The notes: generated from the sequence alone by a model not told the origin. Counted from the first letter of the stretch, positions 44,398 through 54,310 are shown. The stretch is 64,000 nucleotides of DNA from Lentilactobacillus sunkii DSM 19904 (GCF_001435575.1 NZ_AZEA01000001.1:62001-126000), one strand, 5' to 3'. Made by a program: numbers and translations.

Positions 44398-44811
44398 TCA
44401 ATAATTGCTCTTTTTTTCTTTACCATTCCAGCCTTGATAACCACTTTTTAAGATATAAAGGTCTTTATAGCCTTGTTTACTTAAGAAAAGGGCTGCTCGC
44501 TTGCTGATCGTTTTGCCTTGATCATACATGTAAACTGGCAAATCCGGCCGGAGCTGAGTGTAAAAGTTCTTAATGGTTGAATAAGGCATGCTTCGGGCAC
44601 CTAAAATATGGCCGTCTTTAAAATTCTTTTGTTCACGTAAGTCAATGACTTGGGCTTTTCTCATTCCCTGTTGAAATTCGTCATTCTTCAAATATTTTGC
44701 GGCTTGTTTAACCCGCATATTTTGAAAGATCGTATAACATCCCCACGCGATCAGAATCAGAACCAAAATGACGGTCATGACCGTATTTGCGTTTATTGCG
44801 CCAATTATCAA
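44398..44811 (-). CDS. Membrane-anchored rhodanese-fold protein lacking the catalytic cysteine
   Basis: Residues about 5-28 form a membrane helix and about 40-137 a rhodanese domain with VIDLRE, GHILGARSMPYS and a late GYQGW motif. The active-site loop reads YMYDQGKTISKRA, so Asp97 replaces the sulfur-carrying cysteine and the domain should not transfer sulfur. Single-domain relatives (YqhL-like) are common in Firmicutes. It lies 34 bases after glcK. A binding or regulatory role is inferred from the substitution. Confidence 0.88.
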   Translation of the reverse strand: MIIGAINANTVMTVILVLILIAWGCYTIFQNMRVKQAAKYLKNDEFQQGMRKAQVIDLREQKNFKDGHILGARSMPYSTIKNFYTQLRPDLPVYMYDQGKTISKRAALFLSKQGYKDLYILKSGYQGWNGKEKKSNY

Positions 44812-44845
44812 CTAAAACATCCTTCTTTCTCTCTCTTAATACGAA

Positions 44846-45832
44846 TTAATTTGTTGCAAATGGTTGGTTATTTCTAAATTGGAGTGCCAGCGATGCAGCC
44901 CCGATGACACCGGCATCATTTCCAAGCTGAGCCAACTTCAGTCGAGTAGAGTCACGAACTGATGGAAAGGCATTTTCTTGGAAGTATCTGGTTGTTGGTT
45001 GGAGTAACGTATTGCCGGCATTTGAAACACCACCACCGATAATAATATTTTCCGGATTAAGAGTATTCCCAATGTGTGAAAGCGCCAAACCAAGATATGA
45101 ACAAACCCGATCAACAATCTGGTTTGCCAAAATATCACCATTATCAGCTAAGAAGAAGACCATCTTTGATGACAAGTCCTCATCTCCATCGATTAATTCT
45201 TTGATCCGAGAATGACCTGTAAAGGTTTTAGCCATATCTTTAGCAATATGGACAACTCCGGTGGCAGAAGCATATTGCTCTAAGCAACCTCGCTTACCGC
45301 AAGTACACTGATAGCCGTTTGGAACAACGGTAATATGGCCAACTTCACCAGCCCCGCCATTAATTCCATGAACAAGTTTTCCGTTGGCAATAACACCTCC
45401 ACCAACACCGGTTCCCAAGGTAATAAAGACAACATCTTTAGCTTTGTCGCCAGCACCTTTCCAGTATTCGCCAAGTGCAGCACTGTTCGCATCGTTATCA
45501 ATAATAATTGGTAGATTAAGGTTGGCAGAAATCGTTGCACCAACCGGTTGCACGATATCCCATCCAAGATTATACGCACCAACGACTGTCCCTTTTTCAC
45601 GATCAACTGCGCCTGGAGTTCCCATCCCAATACCATAGAAATCTTGGGCGTTGTAATCTTCTTTTCTCATTTGGTCACTAATTGATTTGATCATATTTGG
45701 AACGATGTGGCTACCGTGTTCACTAATATCGGTTGGGATCCGCCATTTAGCGAGAATGTTTCCCTTTGTATCAATAAATGCAAACTTGGTCGTGGTTCCA
45801 CCCAGATCAATTCCGATTAATTTCTTTGCCAA
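44846..45832 (-). CDS. glcK: ROK-family glucokinase
   Basis: GlcK phosphorylates glucose using ATP. The N-terminal phosphate loop GIDLGGTTTKFAF, the catalytic region IDNDANSAALGEY and the zinc site CTCGKRGCLEQYAS are all present. A start at 45865 would run far into yqgQ, while the TTG at 45832 follows GTAGGGGGAA, giving 328 residues and a 26-base overlap. The yqgQ-glcK-rhodanese order with a rhomboid gene upstream is conserved in Bacilli. Confidence 0.95.
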   Translation of the reverse strand: MAKKLIGIDLGGTTTKFAFIDTKGNILAKWRIPTDISEHGSHIVPNMIKSISDQMRKEDYNAQDFYGIGMGTPGAVDREKGTVVGAYNLGWDIVQPVGATISANLNLPIIIDNDANSAALGEYWKGAGDKAKDVVFITLGTGVGGGVIANGKLVHGINGGAGEVGHITVVPNGYQCTCGKRGCLEQYASATGVVHIAKDMAKTFTGHSRIKELIDGDEDLSSKMVFFLADNGDILANQIVDRVCSYLGLALSHIGNTLNPENIIIGGGVSNAGNTLLQPTTRYFQENAFPSVRDSTRLKLAQLGNDAGVIGAASLALQFRNNQPFATN

Positions 45833-46046
45833 TGTAATTCCCCCTACCTTCTTGTTTTTCTTCAATCCGATGTTCTCGGGTCAAAATTAATTTTGCATGA
45901 ATAAATTCGTCATGACTGATCAGCTTGGCTTCATGGAGATGGTCCAACTCCAACGCCATGACTTCAATGTCCCAAAGTCGTTTACCGACATATACATAAA
46001 TATCGAATTTTTTCAGCAGTTGTTGAACGTCATACAGCGTTTTCAT
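45807..46046 (-). CDS. yqgQ: YqgQ family (DUF910) small protein
   Basis: The protein has 79 residues, with the family segment VQQLLKKFDIYVYVGKRLWDIEVM and acidic, helical surroundings. The family is conserved next to glcK in Bacilli and its function is unknown; it has been described as a possible single-stranded nucleic acid binder, which this sequence alone does not show. It overlaps glcK. Confidence 0.9.
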   Translation of the reverse strand: MKTLYDVQQLLKKFDIYVYVGKRLWDIEVMALELDHLHEAKLISHDEFIHAKLILTREHRIEEKQEGRGNYIGKEINRN

Positions 46047-46088
46047 TATCTCACATCCTTAATCAAATTTGTAACGAATTTACAAAAT

Positions 46089-46751
46089 TTAGAATTTTGC
46101 CTGCATACCTATTGTAAACAAAACGAAAGCGATTACAACCAGCATGATTGCAGAGATTATTCGTTTTGTTAAGCTGGTCTTCGAAAAACCGACCCCGGTA
46201 ACATACGCAATAAGGAATCCGCCCACCAAGCCACCGAGATGTCCGGCAATATCAATTCCTGAAACAAATATGTCCGTTGCAATATTCAACACAATAAACA
46301 ATAAGAAAGTTTTAGCCATCGAAACAATTGCTGGATTCTTGGAAAAACTTTCCCCAAGCATCATAAATGCGCCAAATAGGCCAAAAATTGCGGTACTGGC
46401 ACCGGCTGATAAACTGGGTGTAAAAGCAAAACTACCCAGATTTCCCAGGATCCCGGACACAAAGAAAATAACTGCAAAACGCCAGTGACCAAACAATTCT
46501 TCCACATACTGACCAATGAAATACAATGTAATCCCGTTCATTAATATGTGAGTGAACCCAATGTGAATGAACATTGGGGTGATTAAACGCCAATATTGAC
46601 CAGCCCGAATGAGTGGATTATACTTCGCTCCAAATTCTACCAGTGTCACTGGATTTTCTGTGCCGCCCATCAAAGACATGACTGCAAAAACCAGCACCAT
46701 GACTCCAAGGAGTAGGTATGTGATATAAGGCTTATCCCGTAAACTACTCAT
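46089..46751 (-). CDS. Rhomboid-family intramembrane serine protease
   Basis: The 220-residue membrane protein has six or so transmembrane helices. The catalytic serine lies in GAST (Ser119) and the histidine in DIAGHLGG (His171), with HxxxN-type residues in IGFTHILMNG. This matches GlpG/YqgP-type rhomboids, which cut membrane substrates. It lies between fthC and yqgQ as in Bacillus (yqgP). Substrate unknown. Confidence 0.94.
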   Translation of the reverse strand: MSSLRDKPYITYLLLGVMVLVFAVMSLMGGTENPVTLVEFGAKYNPLIRAGQYWRLITPMFIHIGFTHILMNGITLYFIGQYVEELFGHWRFAVIFFVSGILGNLGSFAFTPSLSAGASTAIFGLFGAFMMLGESFSKNPAIVSMAKTFLLFIVLNIATDIFVSGIDIAGHLGGLVGGFLIAYVTGVGFSKTSLTKRIISAIMLVVIAFVLFTIGMQAKF

Positions 46752-46770
46752 AACCCCTCCTGATTATTTA

Positions 46771-47325
46771 TTAATAGATTATTTTATTCACTTTAACATC
46801 AAAATCTTCGACATTCCAGATAGGCTCATCAAAGATTTGAACAGATGTTGCCAGGGCGATGCTCGCACCTGTGAACCCCTTCAAAAAGCGATCGTAAAAT
46901 CCGCCACCGTATCCAATTCGATAATGATCCTTGGAAAAGGCCAAACCAGGCACAAGCAAAGTGTCCAGTTGATTCTTAGCTAACACATTTCCACCAACCG
47001 GTTCAATCGTTCCAAACTTTGTCTGTGACAATTTGGTATCATCGGTTAGCTGCACAAACTCCATCTGTCGATGAGGCAATGTTCGGGGAACAGCCACCTG
47101 GATATGATGGGTCAATGCCCACTGAATGATTGGCTGGGTATCCAACTCATCATCCATACTCAACGTAATTCCCAACGTCTTACTTCTTGCAAACTGAGGA
47201 TTGGTAAACAGACTCTCATACAAGCGAGTTATCTCTACTTGGTTATCCGGATCCTCCAAAAAATCATGGAGCCGGGCAATTTGCTGTTGGCGAATTACGG
47301 ATTTTGTCTTATTGATTTCAGTCAT
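46771..47325 (-). CDS. 5-formyltetrahydrofolate cyclo-ligase
   Basis: The enzyme converts 5-formyl-THF to 5,10-methenyl-THF using ATP. The C-terminal motif LLVPGLAFSKDHYRIGYGGGFYDRFL is the family signature (given here in parts: VPGLAF and RIGYGGGFYDR). It has 184 residues. It lies 19 bases before the rhomboid gene, the same order as yqgN-yqgP in Bacillus. Confidence 0.95.
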   Translation of the reverse strand: MTEINKTKSVIRQQQIARLHDFLEDPDNQVEITRLYESLFTNPQFARSKTLGITLSMDDELDTQPIIQWALTHHIQVAVPRTLPHRQMEFVQLTDDTKLSQTKFGTIEPVGGNVLAKNQLDTLLVPGLAFSKDHYRIGYGGGFYDRFLKGFTGASIALATSVQIFDEPIWNVEDFDVKVNKIIY

Positions 47326-47374
47326 TCATATCACCTGATTAATGAACCCCATGAGTAAAGAGCTCTTTTGTATA

Positions 47375-47405
47375 TAAAAAAGGTTTGGGTAATTACCCAA
47401 GCCTT
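47375..47405 (-). terminator. rpmG terminator overlapping its stop codon
   Basis: The near-palindrome AAGGTTTGGGTAA-TTACCCAAGCCTT (one G-T wobble) is followed by a T-run on the minus strand. The TAA stop of rpmG lies in its first bases. Confidence 0.8.
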
Positions 47406-47553
47406 ATTTGGTTTCTCGATGTAATGTTACTTTACGCTCGCGTGGGCAATACTTTTTAAGCTCCAAACGGTCGGGATTGTTTCGACGGTTCTTGCTAGAT
47501 AAGTAAGTACGTTCGTGGCATTCAGTACATTCCATTGTAATGTGTACTCGCAT
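47404..47553 (-). CDS. rpmG: Ribosomal protein L33
   Basis: bL33 is a 49-residue protein of the large subunit. It begins [18 protein letters not shown] and has the [17 protein letters not shown] and TLHRETK segments. The first CxxC pair is intact, but the second is reduced to a single cysteine (YCPRER), the zinc-poor form known for RpmGB-type paralogues. It is too short for the usual length cut-offs. The ATG follows GGAGGTAGTATTCC. Confidence 0.95.
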   Translation of the reverse strand: MRVHITMECTECHERTYLSSKNRRNNPDRLELKKYCPRERKVTLHRETK

Positions 47554-47669
47554 GGAATACTACCTCCAAACTTTTTTATAAAATAGCTAGTCTAATAGCC
47601 TCAACTTAAAATATTTTATCATCAATTCTGCCAAATTACTAGGAGAAATTGGATAAATGTTAAGTGTTT

Positions 47670-49721
47670 TTACTTAACAGTTGAAGTGGATTCGACAGTC
47701 TTCCAATATGCAGAATAAATTTGTTTAGCAAGCTGCATGTTGTTGCTTTCGGCATTTACGCCCAAATTAGGCATTGCCAACGCAACAACGACTTGCGGAT
47801 GACTCGAAGGAGCATATGAAGCCAAACTCAAGGTAACTGTCTCATTGCCATTATAGAAAGTCTGAGCAGTACCGGTTTTAGCAGAAATCTCGGGCTTGAT
47901 CGTATCCAACTCGCCACCGGTTTTATAAGTGTTAGTCCCGTGAACAACCCGGTACAATCCAGTTTTAACAACATTCCGTTCGGCTTTTGTCATATCAATA
48001 TGGTTAAGGACTGTTGGCATGACAGTTGCTTTAACTGTTCCCAACTTACCGTCCTTACTGGTTCCCCGAATGGCCTGAACAACGTGTGGCTCAATTCGAT
48101 AACCACCATTGGCAATTGTAGACATGTACTGGGCGACCTGCATAGTTGTATAGGCATCATAGTTTCCAAATGAAAGATCCAGTGCACTACCGATGTGACT
48201 ATATCCACTCTTTCCTTGAAGACCGGTTGACTCACCAGGAATATCAATGCCGGTCTTCACACCCAATCCAAACTGATTAAAGTAGCCACGCATTGTATTA
48301 AAGACGCCCGGTTTCATTGTTAAGGCGCCACCTTCAACATAGTTAAAGTGGCCTTCTTTCATCGCCAACTGCATCATGTATGAGTTTGATGAAACTTGAA
48401 GTGCATCACTGGCATCAACTGAAATATTTGCATGACCATTATGGTTAAACCAGGATGACTTCTTAACCCCACCAGTGGTAATTGGCTGATCAGTTAAAGT
48501 ACTGTTTGTTGGTGTAATAACATGATCCATCAAGGCTCCGGAAACCATCGCACCTTTAACAACAGATCCCATAACAATTGAACTATTGATAGTCCCTAAA
48601 ATGTTGTCGGTAATTTTAGAGGTCTTAGGATTTCGGTCAACCCCGGCCATTCCGATAATTGCACCATTGTTTGGGTTCATGACGACAGCATAAGTTCCTG
48701 TCGAATTACCACCCGCACCAGATTCAGCTGAGTGGACCAATGACTGCAGCTGTTTCTGGAATTTGGCATTAATCGTCAATTGGAGATTATCCCCTTTTTG
48801 ACCACCATACTTTTTAATTTCTTTCTTGATTTGATTATCACTATTTAAAACAATTTGCGTTTGAGATTTTGTTCCACGAAGCACAGGTTCATATTGGCGT
48901 TCCAAATAACTTTGACCAACGCTGTCATTTCGAGAATAACCTTCTGCCAGTAATTCATTCACGCGATCGCTTGGAAGCCCAGTCTTTTCATTAGAAACGG
49001 TCCCGGTAATTCCTTGAATTGCCCGACCGTTTGGATAGTTTCGACTCCAACTGGTTCCAACGTTAACCCCAGGCATGTCAGCCAAGTGTTCACCAACCAT
49101 GGCAACTTCCTTGGTTGAAACATGGTCATCTTTTATGTTGACTGTTGAGAGTTGATAAGCGCCGCTCATTTTGGCAAAAATTGTAGCAGCATTCTTAGTT
49201 GCAGCCGAAAATGAAGAAGCAGGATATTTTTCGACTTTGTCCACGGCTTTATTGTACTTTGCATCTAATGAATAATTGCTGATACCAGGAATGGATTTTT
49301 CAACTTTGGCCAGATTACTCTGATCTGATAAATAATAATCGGCGAGCTGTCGATGAGTCAGACTGCCGGTGGAAACCGTCACGTATTGTGCCAGCTTATT
49401 GGCTGTTTTGTACATATCAGACGTTAAAACATTGACACCTTTGGTATAAATAATTGCTTGATGCGCAGAATTTCCAACCAATACATGTCCGGTGGAATCA
49501 AAAAGCATTCCTCGCTGAACGTTTCCGTTTACAACTGATGTATCTGACCGATTAACTTCAGCTTTGAATTTCGATCCATACATGACCTGTAAATATGCTA
49601 ATTGAGTCAGAAGTGCAACAAATAAAATTCCGACAACGATGAAGATGATGTTGATTCGAAAAGGTAATGAGGCAGCCTTTCCTTTGTTCGTTTTCTTGTT
49701 TCGTTTTTTAAAAATTTTCAC
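47670..49721 (-). CDS. Class B penicillin-binding protein (transpeptidase)
   Basis: This monofunctional transpeptidase cross-links peptidoglycan. A membrane helix lies at about residues 20-45, followed by the N-terminal dimerisation domain. The penicillin-binding domain has SVVK (SxxK) near 388, SSN (SxN) near 430 and KTGTAQ near 615. It has 683 residues and begins with GTG. The overall form resembles PBP2-type elongation enzymes (pbpA/pbp2). I cannot tell from sequence whether it acts in elongation or division. Confidence 0.93.
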   Translation of the reverse strand: MKIFKKRNKKTNKGKAASLPFRINIIFIVVGILFVALLTQLAYLQVMYGSKFKAEVNRSDTSVVNGNVQRGMLFDSTGHVLVGNSAHQAIIYTKGVNVLTSDMYKTANKLAQYVTVSTGSLTHRQLADYYLSDQSNLAKVEKSIPGISNYSLDAKYNKAVDKVEKYPASSFSAATKNAATIFAKMSGAYQLSTVNIKDDHVSTKEVAMVGEHLADMPGVNVGTSWSRNYPNGRAIQGITGTVSNEKTGLPSDRVNELLAEGYSRNDSVGQSYLERQYEPVLRGTKSQTQIVLNSDNQIKKEIKKYGGQKGDNLQLTINAKFQKQLQSLVHSAESGAGGNSTGTYAVVMNPNNGAIIGMAGVDRNPKTSKITDNILGTINSSIVMGSVVKGAMVSGALMDHVITPTNSTLTDQPITTGGVKKSSWFNHNGHANISVDASDALQVSSNSYMMQLAMKEGHFNYVEGGALTMKPGVFNTMRGYFNQFGLGVKTGIDIPGESTGLQGKSGYSHIGSALDLSFGNYDAYTTMQVAQYMSTIANGGYRIEPHVVQAIRGTSKDGKLGTVKATVMPTVLNHIDMTKAERNVVKTGLYRVVHGTNTYKTGGELDTIKPEISAKTGTAQTFYNGNETVTLSLASYAPSSHPQVVVALAMPNLGVNAESNNMQLAKQIYSAYWKTVESTSTVK

Positions 49722-49849
49722 AATATTAACTCCTTGCCATGGAACTTATTCTATCAAATTTTTCAAACAAAAACTAGAACCGGTAGTCAATCTTTAACTT
49801 ATTATGATATTCTATAGGTTGTTAATCACTATTAAAAAGGATGTAGATT

Positions 49850-52528
49850 ATGAAATCAAAGAAGATTACCAAAATTTCCATATTAGTTCTGTGCTTCTTA
49901 GTACCAGTCCTAATTTCTACAAGTTACTTTATTTTCCGTCACTTCGCACCATTTGGAAACTCGTCGGTAATGACCGTGGATCTCGGCCAGCAATACATTG
50001 ATTTCTATACGAGCTTCCATGACACCTTATTACATAGTCCAAGCGGCTTCTTGTTTTCGTTCTCCAAGGCGCTTGGTGGTGACATGATGGGAACTTGGGC
50101 ATATTATTTAATGAGCCCGCTTAACCTGATAATGTTGCTGTTCCCGCTTTCCAAACTTCCAAGTATTTTGGGAATCATCACGATTCTGAAGTATGGTTTG
50201 GCTGGATTAAGCTTCGGTTACTTCCTTATGAAGGTCACCAAGCATGCCAGCTGGGCAGTCATCGGCTTTGCTGCTTCATATTCCATGATGGGCTGGATGG
50301 TTGCCAATCAGTTCAATATGCTCTGGACCGATGTCCTGTTCGTTCTGCCGTTAATTTTCCTTGGCTTGTTCAAAATATTAAAAAACCAATCAAGTGCCCT
50401 ATATATTGTGAGTTTAACTGCAATGTTGATCATGAATTACTATATGTCATACATGGTCGCAATTTTCCTCACCCTGTTCATGTTTATTTATTGGGCGGCT
50501 AAGGCACTTCCCGTAGAAAATCAAACATCGGCAAAAGCTGTTTTAAAATGGCTTAAGGCATCAATTCTGAGTGGTATTTTGGCTGCCTGGTTGTTGGTTC
50601 CAACTTTCTTCTCGCTTCTTGGAAGCAAAACCCAATATTCCAAGGGCCAATACAAAATCAAATTTGAATATAATCCTCTGGATATGTTGGGTAAGTTCTT
50701 CAATGGTTCGGTAAACTTCAACGAACTACCGGCCGGAACAGCCAACGTATTTGTTGCCAGTGTTGTTCTGATATTGTTTGTCTATTACTTCTTTATACCA
50801 ACGATTAAAAGAAACGTGAAAATAGCCAATTTATCACTGACAGCATTCATGATTCTCTCCATGTGTTTCCAGCCGTTGGACTTGTTCTGGCATGGGATGC
50901 AGTTGCCAGTCTGGTATACTTTCCGGTTCTCTTATCTATTCTCATTCTGGATGATTCTCACTGCTTTTCAAGCCTTCCTCCACATTTTGGATGAAGGGAT
51001 CAACTGGAAAGGATATCTGATAACCGCCGGAATTATGGCACTGGGCGTTCTCTACGTGGAACTTAGATGGAAACATCTTGAATACATGCGTCATTTTGAC
51101 TTCCTTTGGGGATGTGTTTATCTGGTTGTTTCACTTGGAATTATTGTTTTTCTCGGACTTTATCGAAAGAACATCGTCTTGGCAATGACTCTGGCTGTGT
51201 TGATGAGTGGCGAAATGGCGCTGAATATGGTTACGTCGCTTAATCATTTGGATTATTTGAAAACAAGTAACTACACCGCCTTTGAACGGGTCCTCAGAAA
51301 CCATGTCGACAAAATTAAACAAAAAGACAAAGGATTCTATCGGATTGGATCTACCTTCTCCCGTACCAAAAACGATGCATTTACCGGTAACTACAACGGC
51401 GGCTCAATCTTCTCGTCAACACTTGAATCAGATACTTCACAATTCTTCAAAAATATTGGTCAGCCAAATGGTGATTCATTTGTACTTTATTCAAACGGAA
51501 CAATGTTCACCGACTCACTGCTGAACATGAAATACTATATGAGTCATCAAATTCCTGAAACCAATCCAAATAAGAAGCCTAAGAAACAGTTGTTGACAAC
51601 GATGACCAGAAAACCCGATTACAACAACTATAATCTATTATCACAGGATGCATTGATTGGAACTTATCGTAACCCTTATGCAGTGCCAATTGGCTTCTTG
51701 ACACCAGAGGCAGGAATGAAGCAAAATTCAATTTCTAAGAGCCCAATCACTTACCAGAACAAGATTGCCCATCGATTAGATCCAAGTATCCACAATCTGT
51801 TTGAACCGGCTAAATATACTGATATTCGATACAACAATATCCAACCAATTTCTCAACTGAATAATGCAGTATTAAAAAAGAAAAATCTGCTTGAAATGTC
51901 TTATATTATCTTCACGGTTCCAATTGAAAAGAACACTTCTTATTACATGACTTTAGGAACTGAAATCAACAAAGGCAATATCTCTATTTCCGTTGATGGT
52001 CAGTCACAAACGCAATTTACGCCATCTGAAAAGACGATTATCGCTAACATTGCAACTGGAACAACCATTAACACGACTGCCAATGTTCAGATTTTTGTTA
52101 ACAAGAATAATGCGCTCCTCCAGGATGTTAAGCTCTATAAAGTTCATAACTCTAAGATCGCCAAGTTCTCGAAAGACTTGAACTCACGACCATATAAAGT
52201 TACAAAATGGAATAACCATCAGTTGACCGGTACGGTTGATGTAAAGGCCAACAATCAATCATTAACAACCACCATTCCATTTGAAAATGGCTGGACTGCC
52301 AAGGTTGACGGCAAGTCAGTTCAGCCTAAACGATGGGCTAAGATGTTCACGTATATTCCAATCAGCAAAGGTCATCACAAGGTTGTATTTACCTACTGGC
52401 CTGAAGGAATTAAGACTGGTATTTTAATTACCGTCTTTGGCTTGGCATTCATTGGAACAGAATTTGTCCTAAAACGTCGAAAAAAGCATCAATCGTCAAA
52501 GTCAGATAATGTCTCTAACGATAAATAA
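49850..52528 (+). CDS. yfhO: YfhO family multi-span membrane protein
   Basis: The protein has 892 residues, with a dozen or so transmembrane helices in the first 450 residues, a large extracellular domain and a final membrane helix near 868-885. The opening region has the Asp of TVDLGQQYIDFY, a YfhO hallmark. YfhO proteins belong to the GT-C fold group and are linked to sugar modification of teichoic acids. It stands alone on the plus strand with its own terminator. Confidence 0.9.
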   Translation: MKSKKITKISILVLCFLVPVLISTSYFIFRHFAPFGNSSVMTVDLGQQYIDFYTSFHDTLLHSPSGFLFSFSKALGGDMMGTWAYYLMSPLNLIMLLFPLSKLPSILGIITILKYGLAGLSFGYFLMKVTKHASWAVIGFAASYSMMGWMVANQFNMLWTDVLFVLPLIFLGLFKILKNQSSALYIVSLTAMLIMNYYMSYMVAIFLTLFMFIYWAAKALPVENQTSAKAVLKWLKASILSGILAAWLLVPTFFSLLGSKTQYSKGQYKIKFEYNPLDMLGKFFNGSVNFNELPAGTANVFVASVVLILFVYYFFIPTIKRNVKIANLSLTAFMILSMCFQPLDLFWHGMQLPVWYTFRFSYLFSFWMILTAFQAFLHILDEGINWKGYLITAGIMALGVLYVELRWKHLEYMRHFDFLWGCVYLVVSLGIIVFLGLYRKNIVLAMTLAVLMSGEMALNMVTSLNHLDYLKTSNYTAFERVLRNHVDKIKQKDKGFYRIGSTFSRTKNDAFTGNYNGGSIFSSTLESDTSQFFKNIGQPNGDSFVLYSNGTMFTDSLLNMKYYMSHQIPETNPNKKPKKQLLTTMTRKPDYNNYNLLSQDALIGTYRNPYAVPIGFLTPEAGMKQNSISKSPITYQNKIAHRLDPSIHNLFEPAKYTDIRYNNIQPISQLNNAVLKKKNLLEMSYIIFTVPIEKNTSYYMTLGTEINKGNISISVDGQSQTQFTPSEKTIIANIATGTTINTTANVQIFVNKNNALLQDVKLYKVHNSKIAKFSKDLNSRPYKVTKWNNHQLTGTVDVKANNQSLTTTIPFENGWTAKVDGKSVQPKRWAKMFTYIPISKGHHKVVFTYWPEGIKTGILITVFGLAFIGTEFVLKRRKKHQSSKSDNVSNDK

Positions 52529-52540
52529 CTCGTTACATTA

Positions 52541-52577
52541 AAGGACTGGAAATCAAATTGATTTCCAGCCCTTTTTT
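52541..52577 (+). terminator. yfhO terminator
   Basis: AAGGACTGGAAATCA pairs with TGATTTCCAGCCCTT, followed by TTTT. The yfhO stop is 13 bases upstream. Confidence 0.85.
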
Positions 52578-52590
52578 CTAATGATCTGAT

Positions 52591-52908
52591 TTATTTATCA
52601 AGTTCACCATTTGGTGTATACGTGTAAACGACATTCTCCGGATCTTTATCAGGCACAAAGTCCACTGTTAAGTCAAACCCGATAAAGAACCAACGGTCAT
52701 CCTCATCAACGAAATAAGTAATGCCGTCTTTTTCAGTTTTGGTATAAGTTTCACCGGGAGTATCGTCACGTGTTAGCGCTAAAGAAAATCCCTCATGCAC
52801 AGGAGTCTTTCCATAAACTTTTCCGTAGAATCGAACACCATTTCCTTCACCCAATCCCATTTCTGATTGGAACCATTTGCTTGCAGAATCAGTAACTTCA
52901 ATTTTCAT
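52591..52908 (-). CDS. HesB/IscA-like fold protein without cysteines
   Basis: The protein has 105 residues and resembles the YneR branch of the HesB/IscA-like family, with VRFYGKVYG and GFSLALTRDD. Iron-sulfur scaffold members need three cysteines, but this copy has none at all, so it should not hold a cluster. It has its own promoter at 52956-52983. Function unknown. Confidence 0.83.
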   Translation of the reverse strand: MKIEVTDSASKWFQSEMGLGEGNGVRFYGKVYGKTPVHEGFSLALTRDDTPGETYTKTEKDGITYFVDEDDRWFFIGFDLTVDFVPDKDPENVVYTYTPNGELDK

Positions 52909-52955
52909 TATTATGCCACACTCCTAAAGTCTGTGTTTGTATTCGCTTACAATCG

Positions 52956-52983
52956 ATTATAACATCATTGTTGTATTTCACAA
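52956..52983 (-). promoter_or_regulatory. Promoter of the HesB-like gene
   Basis: On the minus strand TTGTGA (52978-52983) and a consensus TATAAT (52956-52961) are 16 bases apart, about 50 bases before the start codon. Confidence 0.65.
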
Positions 52984-53070
52984 ACAATATGGTAAGCCCC
53001 GAAAAACCTGTCCCTGACAGAAAGCTCTCAAATGGGAATATAGCCACGTTATCGGTAATTTACTTCACAA

Positions 53071-53107
53071 AAAAGCAGCCACCAAAATAATTTTGATGGC
53101 TGCTTTT
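53071..53107 (-). terminator. greA terminator
   Basis: AAAAGCAGCC and the following CAAAAT pair with ATTTTG and GGCTGCTTTT, with a T-run on the minus strand. It ends the mltG-udk-greA string. Confidence 0.88.
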
Positions 53108-53139
53108 CACATATTGCTGATAATTAAATTTAGTGCGTG

Positions 53140-53613
53140 CTATTCAACTTTTGTTATTTTAACTTTCATCGTTCCTGCTGGAATTGGAATATTAACTTCT
53201 TCATTCAAGCGGTGACCAATGAGCCCTTTAGCAATTGGTGAATCATTGGAAATTTTACCAGACAATGGATCTGCTTCTGCAGCCCCAACAATTTGATAAG
53301 TTTCCGGATCTTCATCAGGCAATTCTTTAAAGGTTACTTTCTTTCCCACTGTGACTTCATCTTTGTCGCTATCGTGTGAATCAATGATTTGAGCATACTG
53401 CAACATATGTTCAATTGTCGTAATTCGACTTTCAAGCATACTTTGTTCATCTTTGGCAGACTCGTATTCTGAGTTTTCAGATAAGTCACCATAACTTCTT
53501 GCAATCTTAATTCGTTCCACTACTTTGGGTCGTTGATTTACTTTAAGGTCTTCTAATTCCGCCTTAAGCTTATCGCGACCTTCGGCAGTCATTGGATATG
53601 TGTCTTCAGCCAT
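53140..53613 (-). CDS. greA: Transcription elongation factor GreA
   Basis: GreA enters the RNA polymerase secondary channel and stimulates cleavage of backtracked RNA. An N-terminal coiled coil carries [20 protein letters not shown], with the acidic tip residues, and a C-terminal FKBP-like domain follows. The reading frame extends 22 residues upstream, but the ATG at 53613 follows AAGGGG and matches the family start (157 residues). It follows udk by 22 bases. Confidence 0.96.
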   Translation of the reverse strand: MAEDTYPMTAEGRDKLKAELEDLKVNQRPKVVERIKIARSYGDLSENSEYESAKDEQSMLESRITTIEHMLQYAQIIDSHDSDKDEVTVGKKVTFKELPDEDPETYQIVGAAEADPLSGKISNDSPIAKGLIGHRLNEEVNIPIPAGTMKVKITKVE

Positions 53614-53635
53614 TTGATAAATTCCCCTTTTATAT

Positions 53636-54310
53636 TTAAATTGTTGAATCAAAGTTGTTCTTAATCTCTTTATTGCCACGGTGTATCAAGATTGAACGCA
53701 TCTTAGTGGTTAACAGGTCAATTGCGACTTGATTTTCTCCACCTTCCGGTACAATTAAATCGGCATAGCGTTTCGTAGGCTCAACAAATTGATGATACAT
53801 TGGTTTGACCGTCTTCAAATATTGATGAATGATATTATCCAAGGAACGACCACGCTCTTTGGTATCTCGTTGAATTCGTCGAATCAGTCGAATATCATCA
53901 TCCGTGTCAACAAATACTTTAATATCCATTAAATCACGTAAACGCGGATCGTCAAGGATTAAAATGCCTTCCAAGATAATAACTTCGCGTGGCTCCTGAT
54001 GAATGGTTGCATCACTACGAGTAAATTGTCCGTAATCATACACTGGCTTCTCAATTGCTTCATAGTTGAGCAACTGCTTAATTTGCTCAATTAACAGATC
54101 AAAATCGAATGCCATTGGATGATCATAATTTACCTTTTTGCGTTCATCCATACTCATTTCATCCTGATTATTATAATAAGAATCCTGTTGGATAATTGTT
54201 ATTGAATAATTGGATAATTGATCAAAAATCTTTCGCGCAACGGTGGTTTTACCGCTTCCTGAACCACCTGTAATCCCGATAACGACCGGACGTGTTTTGT
54301 GAGTTGACAT
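53636..54310 (-). CDS. udk: Uridine kinase
   Basis: Udk phosphorylates uridine and cytidine for pyrimidine salvage. The P-loop [12 protein letters not shown] is near residues 12-23, with QQDSYY and the acidic [17 protein letters not shown] region after it. The open frame reaches 53 residues further into mltG, but the ATG at 54310, after GAGGGATCATTTCAC, is the family start (224 residues). mltG ends 19 bases upstream. Confidence 0.96.
   Translation of the reverse strand: MSTHKTRPVVIGITGGSGSGKTTVARKIFDQLSNYSITIIQQDSYYNNQDEMSMDERKKVNYDHPMAFDFDLLIEQIKQLLNYEAIEKPVYDYGQFTRSDATIHQEPREVIILEGILILDDPRLRDLMDIKVFVDTDDDIRLIRRIQRDTKERGRSLDNIIHQYLKTVKPMYHQFVEPTKRYADLIVPEGGENQVAIDLLTTKMRSILIHRGNKEIKNNFDSTI

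Noticed and set aside
47670-49721. The PBP as a bifunctional class A enzyme
   Set aside because: No glycosyltransferase domain precedes the transpeptidase; the N-terminal part matches class B dimerisation regions.
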